In this document: positions 53,999-61,590 of the stretch, piece after piece | Layout of the letters: each line of letters opens with the position of its first letter | How positions within the stretch are numbered: position 1 is the stretch's first letter | DNA from: Zobellia russellii | Lineage (GTDB): Bacteria > Bacteroidota > Bacteroidia > Flavobacteriales > Flavobacteriaceae | Reading direction: 5' to 3' | DNA length: 64,000 nt | NCBI RefSeq assembly: GCF_018728565.1 | Contig: NZ_JACSOI010000001.1 | Span: forward strand, 744,001 to 808,000 | The notes under the pieces: generated by a model | Database searches by the model: none | What the model was told of the DNA's origin: nothing | The model's input: only the letters and a program-made list of their open reading frames with translations | Made by a program: the position numbers and the translations under genes

Positions 53999-55492
53999 TT
54001 ACTTTAGTTGAAATTCAGGTTGTCTGGCTAAATATTGTAAGAGTAGATATACTTGGGTTGGCCCTTCCATTGCCGTGGCCAAAGTCCAAGTTGGTGTGCT
54101 TCCTCCCTCATAATATTGCGGTTGGATGTCACTTCTAAAAATAGTGTATGCCTTTTCGTATTCAGATTCGTTCAACAGGCCTTTTGGAAGAATAAAATCT
54201 ATAATTGGTCTGGCTACAATATCAGGGTTGTTACTGGTGAGTCCGTCATTACCGGATATGGAGAGCCCCAAGGCTCTGAACTGCTCATCATCGGCATTAA
54301 AGAAATCTTCCAGGATAGTTTCTATGGTCAACCACCGGCCAATCATAAAATTGGTGTTGATCCAAGAACGGTTTCGTTGCCAACCGGCCACATCAAAGGG
54401 GTCAAACATACGCTGACTAAGGAGTCCGCTATAGTTTATAAGACTGGCTAGAACCGTATCATCATAACTAAAACTACTTTCTTTTAGTAAGTTGAAATAA
54501 AAATCGAAAGGACTTTTAATAATTACCCCGATAGCTTCATCATCAAAGAAATGTTGACTTTTAAATAATTGGGAAAGTACTGGAGCAATTTCAAAATCAT
54601 TGGCAATAAAAGTTGTTGCCATGCCGGAAATTATAGTCTGGGCGTTACCTGCATTGTCCTGTGAGTCCGGGTGCACGAAAAACTCGTATAATTTTCTGCA
54701 TATAAATTCCGCTATTTCATTAGGCCGTTGTTCAAATAGGATATCAATAACATCGTCGTATCCCCAATTGCCCGCCTGTCCAAAAATCGTTTTACTGTCG
54801 GAATCATGGCGTTCCGCATCAAAAGTAACCTTTTCACAACCCATTTCACCACGTTCTACGTAACCGGAGAGGGCACGTGCGGTTTCTATAATATCTTCTT
54901 CGGTATAATTGTTTCCTTCCCCAAGGGTAAAAAGCTCATAAAGTTCACGGGCATAGTTTTCATTGGGGTTGTAACCGTTGTTGTAAACTCCATCTAAATA
55001 ATAAAGCATGGCATCCGTAAGTCCAATTTCACTCACGAACGTTTTAAAATTGCCAAGGGCATTACGTTGCAAACAGTTTACGTAGTAATATAGATAAGGG
55101 GTACATTCATAGATGTCCAGTTCGGTAACAAAATGGTTGCTCCAAAAGAAGCTCATACGATCACGCAGGTTGTTGTTCAGTAAGTCTTTGGCATAGGCCA
55201 AACTAAAATCTGTTTCCTGGGTTCGTTTTAACTGATTTCTTTGGGTGTCGTCTTCTGGATAGTTACTACCGTTCCAATCTGCCCATTCGGGCGGTGGAAT
55301 AAGTGCTGCGCTCTGCGCTTGGTTCATTAGGGTGTTTACTATGGTCTCTGCTGTAGAACCAACGGCTTGGTCAATAGTTTCTGTAGAGGCACTAAAACCG
55401 AGTCTTCTGTACAGATGAGCCGCCCTATTTCTGTCTAAGGGAGTTGTATACGGTGCCAATGGCGCCGTATTACAGTTAACAAAATATTCCAT
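53999..55492 (-). CDS. DUF1800 family protein
   Basis: This 497-residue protein matches DUF1800. Family motifs visible are AAHLYRRLGFSAS at the N-terminus, MSFFWSNHFVTE, GYNPNENYARELYELFTLGEGNNYTEEDIIETARALSG-type core (about residues 150-190) and FICRKLYEFFVHP. DUF1800 genes are usually followed by DUF1501 genes, as here. No signal peptide is apparent at the annotated start, which is unusual given the exported partner. Function is unknown; the pair probably works together at the cell surface. Confidence 0.9.
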   Translation of the reverse strand: MEYFVNCNTAPLAPYTTPLDRNRAAHLYRRLGFSASTETIDQAVGSTAETIVNTLMNQAQSAALIPPPEWADWNGSNYPEDDTQRNQLKRTQETDFSLAYAKDLLNNNLRDRMSFFWSNHFVTELDIYECTPYLYYYVNCLQRNALGNFKTFVSEIGLTDAMLYYLDGVYNNGYNPNENYARELYELFTLGEGNNYTEEDIIETARALSGYVERGEMGCEKVTFDAERHDSDSKTIFGQAGNWGYDDVIDILFEQRPNEIAEFICRKLYEFFVHPDSQDNAGNAQTIISGMATTFIANDFEIAPVLSQLFKSQHFFDDEAIGVIIKSPFDFYFNLLKESSFSYDDTVLASLINYSGLLSQRMFDPFDVAGWQRNRSWINTNFMIGRWLTIETILEDFFNADDEQFRALGLSISGNDGLTSNNPDIVARPIIDFILPKGLLNESEYEKAYTIFRSDIQPQYYEGGSTPTWTLATAMEGPTQVYLLLQYLARQPEFQLK

Positions 55493-55687
55493 AATTTTCG
55501 TAGGCTTTAAAGAACCGTTTCATGTGTTTGGGGCTAGTTCTTAACGCACAAAGATTTTGGATAGTATGTCTTTTCTGGTATTTTCGATGTACTGTTGCTT
55601 CATTTACGAACGCAATCCAATTTTTGATGTTGTTATACGCGACTTTTCGACGAATAACACGTTTTATTAAGATTTACAGGTGGTTTT

Positions 55688-56047
55688 ATGGGAAAACATA
55701 ATGAATTTGGCAAAGAAGGGGAGAAATTGGCTGCCGACTTTCTGCTTGAGAACGGATATGATATCCTCTATAAAAATTATCGTTATTTAAAAGCGGAAAT
55801 TGATATAATAGCCCAAAAGGAAAATGTATTGGCCATAGTTGAGGTGCGTGCCCGTAGTAACGACCAAATTATACCAATAGCGGAAACGATAACCCCTAAA
55901 AAAATAAAGTTGCTCGTTGCCGCTGCGGATAACTACATTGTTGAAAATGACCTAGATGTAGAGGTTCGTTTTGATGTAATTACCATTTTAAAGAACAGTA
56001 AAATCTTTAAAATTGAACATTTGGAAAGTGCTTTTTACCATTTTTAA
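55688..56047 (+). CDS. YraN/UPF0102 endonuclease-like protein
   Basis: This 119-residue protein has the YraN fold, related to Holliday-junction resolvases and restriction endonucleases. It begins HNEFGKEGEKLAADFLLENGYDIL and has the active-site-like pair EIDIIAQKENVLAIVEVRAR (E-x-D ... E-V-R, where most nucleases have E-V-K). The C-terminus reads RFDVITILKN. The activity and target are not established for the family. It is divergent from the DUF1800 gene. Confidence 0.92.
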   Translation: MGKHNEFGKEGEKLAADFLLENGYDILYKNYRYLKAEIDIIAQKENVLAIVEVRARSNDQIIPIAETITPKKIKLLVAAADNYIVENDLDVEVRFDVITILKNSKIFKIEHLESAFYHF

Positions 56048-56140
56048 TGTTTTTCCAAAATCTAAAACCATGGGATACTTCCCATTTTTAGGGCAAAAAC
56101 TGAGGTTGCAGAAATTTTAAGAAAGAAGATTACAACACAA

Positions 56141-56172
56141 TTTGTTTTATTTATAACAATATGTTATTTTTG
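56141..56172 (+). promoter_or_regulatory. Candidate promoter of the ACT-like gene
   Basis: TTTG at 56141-56144 and TATTTTTG at 56165-56172, 20 bp apart, match the Bacteroidota consensus, 25 bp before the ATG at 56198. Confidence 0.55.
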
Positions 56173-56197
56173 CTCAGCAACCAATACTTGTGAACCC

Positions 56198-56857
56198 ATG
56201 AAAACGATTTCTTCCGTAGTGGAACAGTACATTAAAAAGAAGCCTTTCTTGCAAAGTGCGTTGGCACAGGGCATCATAAATTTAACGTCACTTTCAAGGA
56301 TTGTAAAACCTGAAATTGAAAATGAGCTAGGAAAAGACATTCGCAACGGAGCGATTGTTATGGCCTTAAAACGTTTATCAGATGATTTAGAGTTCAGGGC
56401 AACCCACAAAATTATAAAGGTTTTAAAAAATATTGGTGAGATTACGGTGCGTTCTTCGCTCACCGATTTTACATTTTTGGTCTCTGAGTCCATTCTTGAG
56501 AACCAGACCCAACTGTTAGAAGAGGTGAATAAGAACAAAGATGTATTTTACACGTCTTCGCGTGGTGTAAATGAACTGAATATTGTAGTGAGTAATAGTC
56601 TGGATGGTACGGTAGAGGAGCTTTTTAAGAATGAAAAGTGTACTCAAAAGGCCAAGAATCTATCATCTATTACAGTAAAGCTTCCTGCTGAGAACGTATC
56701 CGTCCCGGGAATTTATTACTTTATCTTTCAGCGCTTAGCTTGGGAGGGAATAGTACTATATGAAGTAATATCCACAACAAACGAATTTACTATCCTAGTA
56801 GATGACAAGCAGGTAGATGTAGCTTTCAAGACCATAAAAGACTTAAAAACCCTTTAA
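56198..56857 (+). CDS. ACT-like domain protein with N-terminal helical domain
   Basis: This 219-residue protein is not clearly assigned. Residues about 1-70 are helical (FLQSALAQGIINLTSLSRIVKPEIE) and resemble a winged helix. Residues about 150-219 (SSITVKLPAENVSVPGIYYFIFQRLAWEGIVLYEVISTTNEFTILVD in pattern) fit an ACT fold like the regulatory domain of aspartate kinases. There is no kinase domain. It could be a small-molecule-responsive regulator. It is preceded by a good promoter and converges with the TlpA-like gene. Confidence 0.7.
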   Translation: MKTISSVVEQYIKKKPFLQSALAQGIINLTSLSRIVKPEIENELGKDIRNGAIVMALKRLSDDLEFRATHKIIKVLKNIGEITVRSSLTDFTFLVSESILENQTQLLEEVNKNKDVFYTSSRGVNELNIVVSNSLDGTVEELFKNEKCTQKAKNLSSITVKLPAENVSVPGIYYFIFQRLAWEGIVLYEVISTTNEFTILVDDKQVDVAFKTIKDLKTL

Positions 56858-56860
56858 AAA

Positions 56861-58180
56861 TTATTTTTTTAGTAGTTCTACTACATCTTTATCGCTCTCT
56901 GGTTTAGCAATAATGCGCTTATCAGAATCCAACAAGAAATATGTGGGAGTATGGCTTATGTCATACAATCTTGCATATTTGCTTTCCCATCTGCCTAGGG
57001 CAATGACATGTTCAAAATTTGGTAGTTTGGCAGATTCAGGTGTCCATGTAGTAGTGTCGTCTTCCAAACCTACGGCAATGACCTTTAAGGTATTGTACTG
57101 TTTTAGTTCTTTATGAAGTTGGGGAAGTTCTTTTAAACAGTGTGAGCAGGTGCTGCTCCAGAAAACCAGTAGATACTTTTCTGCTCCTTCAATAGTGCTT
57201 AATTTTTTTTGGGCATTGCCCGTGGTCCATTCCAATTCCGGTGCTTTCGCGCCAATTCGCAAGCGGTGCTGAGCAGCTAGGGTCTGAGCTTTATTGGGGT
57301 CACTGGAAGCGGGGATAAGAGACTCTAAATAGTTGTTGTAAACAAAATCTGTAGTTTCGTGTAGCCCACCATTGGAACTCATTTTCCATATGTTATAGAA
57401 TACATCAAACTTATAGGCATCCGCAACTGGGGCCAATTGGGTGTTCACTTTTTTAATATTGGCTTGGATTGCTTTTTCCGTTTCTGTGGCAGACAATTGT
57501 TTTGCAGGTAGGGCCGTAAATACGTAGTTCTTGAGTTTATCAGTTAAAAAATCAGAGGCTTGTAGAATTTTGTTGTCTACTTTTAGGTAGTCAAAATAAT
57601 GCTCTTTTTTATGCGCTATATACTCCTGAACGGTTTCAAACTGAGAAGGAACGTAAGGTTTATTGGCTTTAATAAAGTGCTCTACCATTAGATTTTTAGC
57701 CTGCTCTTCATAGGCTTCTTGGGTAGCAGTTAGTTGCTCCGTGCATTCCTTGAATTCTTTCTTATCGGATTTTCCTTCCACATAAAAATCTACCAACTCC
57801 TCTACTAATGAGCCAATTGCTCGGAAGTAGGAGTCCATGATTTTATTTTCTTTTGAAGAAATGAAGGAAACGCCCTGGTTTTCATCAAAAGCTAGTTCTA
57901 TATTTTCTTGGCCATTGTAAATGACATCAAAATAGAACTCGTCCTGAGGAACCGCATAAACCAAGCGGTACATGCCCGGATTGGCGTTTTCAGGTATTTG
58001 TAATGTGAATTTACCATCTTTAATAGACGTATTTGCAACAAAGGACTGTGAGCCCGGTTTTAGCTTATAAGCCAATAAATACTTGTATTTGCTGGCAGGT
58101 GTAAAAGTTCCGGAAATGCTATGTTGTGCCTGTGCAAAAAACGCAAAAAGCAGCGTAAATACTACTAGAATTTTTTTCAT
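56861..58180 (-). CDS. Secreted TlpA-like thioredoxin-fold protein
   Basis: This 439-residue protein begins with a signal peptide (MKKILVVFTLLFAFFAQAQ), which favours 58180 over an upstream in-frame ATG at 58210. The N-terminal region (about residues 22-115) resembles DUF4369, common in Bacteroidota AhpC/TlpA proteins. A helical middle follows. The C-terminal thioredoxin domain has the redox pair CSHC in LVFWSSTCSHCLKELPQLHK and the cis-proline DISHTPTYFLLD. It should exchange disulfides in the periplasm. The natural partner is unknown. Confidence 0.9.
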   Translation of the reverse strand: MKKILVVFTLLFAFFAQAQHSISGTFTPASKYKYLLAYKLKPGSQSFVANTSIKDGKFTLQIPENANPGMYRLVYAVPQDEFYFDVIYNGQENIELAFDENQGVSFISSKENKIMDSYFRAIGSLVEELVDFYVEGKSDKKEFKECTEQLTATQEAYEEQAKNLMVEHFIKANKPYVPSQFETVQEYIAHKKEHYFDYLKVDNKILQASDFLTDKLKNYVFTALPAKQLSATETEKAIQANIKKVNTQLAPVADAYKFDVFYNIWKMSSNGGLHETTDFVYNNYLESLIPASSDPNKAQTLAAQHRLRIGAKAPELEWTTGNAQKKLSTIEGAEKYLLVFWSSTCSHCLKELPQLHKELKQYNTLKVIAVGLEDDTTTWTPESAKLPNFEHVIALGRWESKYARLYDISHTPTYFLLDSDKRIIAKPESDKDVVELLKK

Positions 58181-58234
58181 GATATAAATGCTCCAAAAAT
58201 GATACCACAAAAGTATCAGTTTTGGAGCGATACC

Positions 58235-60160
58235 CTAGTCTTTTATTGGATTTTCGTTCGCAGTACGAAACGGTTCAGGTGCGCAACAATCCTGCGTACC
58301 GCCTACTTCCACCGACGAGGAGCCAAATACTTTAATAGTAGACTTAATAAAATCATCTTCATTGGCTTTATAAATATTGTCTAAGTATTTCTGAGGATTA
58401 CGGTCTATATAAGGAAACCAAGTACTATGAATCTGAATCATTATACGATGCCCTTTTTTAAACGTGTGCAGTATATCCTGCAATCTAAAGTTAACGTCAC
58501 TTGGCTCACCGGGTATAAATGGTTCTGGATGCTCAAAACTATTCCTGAATCTCCCTCTAAAAACTTCGGCACGTACCAGTTGCTGGTAGCCACCCATGAT
58601 AATGTTATCCGGATTGTGTTCGTAATTTTCGTGATCGTTAGGATAAACATCTATCAGCTTTACTATAAAATCGGCATCCGTACCGGTCATGGCTACTTTA
58701 AGCTTAGCCATAATTTCACCTGCCAAAACCCGGTCATTTTCAAGAACATCCGTCTCAAAAGTTAGTACGTCCGGTCTTCTTGAAGCTTGTCTCTGATCAT
58801 CGGACATATATCTTCTTGGGGTGAACGTCAACCCCTCTATTTGTGATGTATATGGAACCGGCTTTTTGGGATCGCTAGTGTATTCAAAAACCGCCTTTTT
58901 ATCAATTGGTTCATTGATGCTTAGTTGACCGTTTTCACCAAAATAAAGACTAATAGGCTCAATTTCTTTAGGGGGCCAAGTATCAAAAGTCTCCCATTTT
59001 TTAGCTCCGGTATCAAACATATAGGCTTCCGGAAGGGTGTCCGGACCATCTTCCTTTAAATGATGTGCAAAGAACTTTCGTTCAATATTTTTTAGATAAA
59101 AGGAAGAAATGCTATCCCCAAAATAAATGTGGTTGTGTACGGTTTTGCCTTTTTCTCTAGCCCAGCCACCATGATCCCAAGGGCCCATTACAATGCTGTT
59201 CTTGGCTTTTGAACTAGTGGCTTCAACGGTTTTGTAGATGTTTAAAGGTCCGTAAAGGTCTTCAGCATCAAACCATCCTCCAACGGTCATTACTGCATGG
59301 TCAATATCCTTTAGGTGAGGAAGGATATTTCTTTTTTGCCAGAATTCATCATAATTGGGGTGTTCAACAATTTGGTTCCAGAAAAAGTTGTCGTGATGAT
59401 AGTTTTTTGTAATGTTCTTAAGTGGTCCTAAGTTCAGATAAAAATCATAGGCATCAGCAGCTGGGTTGCCATACAGACGCATTAATTTATCCATGTACCA
59501 AGGGTCTCTGGTAAGGCTGTCTTTTTGATATCCGAACACGGCAAATGCGGCGGTGTAACTTTCTAAATAAGCTCCTTGATGGTGAAAATCATCAAAGAAA
59601 AAATCGGCAATCGGGGCTTGAGGCGAGGATGCTTTTAATGCGGGATGTGCATCTATCATTCCAGCAGCGGTATAATGTCCCGGATATGAAATACCATACA
59701 TACCAACACGGCCATTGTTGCCCTTTATTTTCTTTATCATCCAATCTATGGTGTCATACGTGTCAGAACTTTCATCGATATCTTTTTTGTTCCTACGATT
59801 GTTTCCCGGGATATTAGGGCGCATGTTGTCAAACTCACCGTCTGACATGTACCTACCTCGAACATCTTGAAAAGCTAGAATATAACCGTCCTCAATTAAA
59901 TATCTTGAAGGGTAACTACTGTAGTTAAAATTTGAATACTGACTGGCATTATAGCATGTGCGGTTGAGTAAAATAGGGTAGTCTTTAGACTTATCTTTTG
60001 GCGTGTAAACTGCGGTAAAAAGCTCAGCTCCGTCACGCATAGGAATGCGGTATTCCTTTAAGTCATAATGCTGTCTAAAGTAAAGTGAGTCGGCATTTTG
60101 GGCATGTGACGCCAAAGCTCCCGTAAAAATGAAGAGAACTAGTAGAAACCTTATTTTCAT
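58235..60160 (-). CDS. CocE/NonD family secreted serine hydrolase
   Basis: This 641-residue protein has a signal peptide (residues 1-20, ASHAQ) and the alpha/beta-hydrolase domain of Xaa-Pro dipeptidyl-peptidase and cocaine-esterase relatives: RMRD-like RMPMRDGAELFTAVYTP start, nucleophile elbow GISYPGHY (Ser), WFDAEDLYGPLNIY, and the histidine region GPWDHGGWAREKG. The C-terminal jelly-roll (PEPFIPGEPSDVNFRLQDILHTFKKGHRIMIQIHS) is typical. Substrate could be an ester or a peptide. It lies 50 bp from the acetylxylan-esterase-like gene and is likely cotranscribed. Confidence 0.92.
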   Translation of the reverse strand: MKIRFLLVLFIFTGALASHAQNADSLYFRQHYDLKEYRIPMRDGAELFTAVYTPKDKSKDYPILLNRTCYNASQYSNFNYSSYPSRYLIEDGYILAFQDVRGRYMSDGEFDNMRPNIPGNNRRNKKDIDESSDTYDTIDWMIKKIKGNNGRVGMYGISYPGHYTAAGMIDAHPALKASSPQAPIADFFFDDFHHQGAYLESYTAAFAVFGYQKDSLTRDPWYMDKLMRLYGNPAADAYDFYLNLGPLKNITKNYHHDNFFWNQIVEHPNYDEFWQKRNILPHLKDIDHAVMTVGGWFDAEDLYGPLNIYKTVEATSSKAKNSIVMGPWDHGGWAREKGKTVHNHIYFGDSISSFYLKNIERKFFAHHLKEDGPDTLPEAYMFDTGAKKWETFDTWPPKEIEPISLYFGENGQLSINEPIDKKAVFEYTSDPKKPVPYTSQIEGLTFTPRRYMSDDQRQASRRPDVLTFETDVLENDRVLAGEIMAKLKVAMTGTDADFIVKLIDVYPNDHENYEHNPDNIIMGGYQQLVRAEVFRGRFRNSFEHPEPFIPGEPSDVNFRLQDILHTFKKGHRIMIQIHSTWFPYIDRNPQKYLDNIYKANEDDFIKSTIKVFGSSSVEVGGTQDCCAPEPFRTANENPIKD

Positions 60161-60210
60161 AGTAGTGTTTTTTCTGTGTGCTTAAAGATAGGCAATTGCA
60201 AGAATTTTGA

Positions 60211-61509
60211 CTAGTCTCTTAACTTTGAAAACAACCATTTGTTTTTGAGTTCATGTTGTTCCGGAAATGTCCAGTGACGGGTTTCCTGAAAAACGTGAAG
60301 TTCTTTCTTGGCCGGAATAAGATTGTATGCCGAATAGGTAGAAGCGGGCGGACAAACATTGTCATTGTAGCCCCAACTATACCAACCTTCTGCTTTTACG
60401 AAACGTGAAAAATTGGCAACGTCGAAGTATTTTGAAACTTCAATTTTTTCTGTTTTGTTCGTAAAGTCATCAACAAATAGCTGTGGCCATCCACCGGCAC
60501 GGCCATGTAAAAATCCGGTAAGATCGCTTAATGCTGGGTAGAATGCAGCCAGATAGTCAATACGGTCATCAAGTCCTGCAGTTACTATAGACAAGGCACC
60601 TCCTTGGCTTCCTCCGGTAACGGCAATATCCTCGCCATTAAAATTGGATACACTTTCTAGAAAATCTACAGCGCGAATACAACCAAGGTAAACCCTATGG
60701 TAGTACGTATTTTCTTTATCATCTAAATTCATCGTGTTGTAGTTACTTAAAGCTCCGGCTCGTAAGTCATCATACACTTGCTTGTCAAGGTTTACGGGTA
60801 TACCATGAATACCAATGGTAAAGGTGACAAAACCTAGGGCTGCTTCGTCTACCTCACCATAATAGGGTCGAATACCTGCTCCCGGAACATGCAAAATAGC
60901 GGGGTAGTTTCCTTCTTTTTTGGGAGTGCAAAGAATACCGTAAATCTTACCTTTTATATTGTCCAATCGTACGTGGTACACGTTCACTTTGTCCGTGCAT
61001 CGTTCTGGCATTAATGTAATAACAGCATTCATAGGAATCTTGGCTAGTTCTTCCTTACCCTTGTTCCAAAAGGCTTCAAAATCTGAAGGTAATGTGGTCG
61101 TGGCCTTTATTTTTTCGGGAGAAAAGCCGGCAGTGGCGTACGAACTATATTCTTTGCCATCTACAATTACTTTGGCCGTACAGCGCAGAAATCCAGGTTC
61201 ATTGAATTTATTCGATTTTACTTTTGCAACACCATTTTTCAACTTAAGCTCTCCTTGATTCCATATTTTTACGGAGCGATAACCTGGGTCGGTTTCAACA
61301 GTGTAATTTATGGTGATGTTTTCTAGAGGTACGTTGTTTCTTAAGACTGTGATTGAAAACTCGGCCCGTTTACCAACGTTGTAGGTCCAATCCGTATGGT
61401 CCGGTGTCACAATCACGTTTACGAGTTCTTTGCTAGGTTGGGCACTGAGGTTAAAGCACAACAAGAGAGTTGCCGCTAGGCTAAAGCAGATTTTTAGTTT
61501 CATGGTCAT
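60211..61509 (-). CDS. Acetylxylan esterase-like (AXE1/CE7) secreted hydrolase
   Basis: This 432-residue protein has a signal peptide (MKLKICFSLAATLLLCFNLSAQ; the third codon at 61503 is probably the true start). An N-terminal beta domain (about residues 25-130) precedes an AXE1-type alpha/beta-hydrolase with FEAFWNKGKEELA, the nucleophile in VTGGSQGGALSIV, and the histidine motif QETRHWTFPEQH. Members deacetylate sugars or cephalosporin C. It is followed by the CocE-like gene. Physiological substrate is not known. Confidence 0.88.
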   Translation of the reverse strand: MTMKLKICFSLAATLLLCFNLSAQPSKELVNVIVTPDHTDWTYNVGKRAEFSITVLRNNVPLENITINYTVETDPGYRSVKIWNQGELKLKNGVAKVKSNKFNEPGFLRCTAKVIVDGKEYSSYATAGFSPEKIKATTTLPSDFEAFWNKGKEELAKIPMNAVITLMPERCTDKVNVYHVRLDNIKGKIYGILCTPKKEGNYPAILHVPGAGIRPYYGEVDEAALGFVTFTIGIHGIPVNLDKQVYDDLRAGALSNYNTMNLDDKENTYYHRVYLGCIRAVDFLESVSNFNGEDIAVTGGSQGGALSIVTAGLDDRIDYLAAFYPALSDLTGFLHGRAGGWPQLFVDDFTNKTEKIEVSKYFDVANFSRFVKAEGWYSWGYNDNVCPPASTYSAYNLIPAKKELHVFQETRHWTFPEQHELKNKWLFSKLRD

Positions 61510-61590
61510 ATAAGTTGTTTGGTAAATAAAAGAATTAGGGCCAAAACTCTATAGTTTTAGCCCTAACTAATATAGTTTAATTAAAACATT

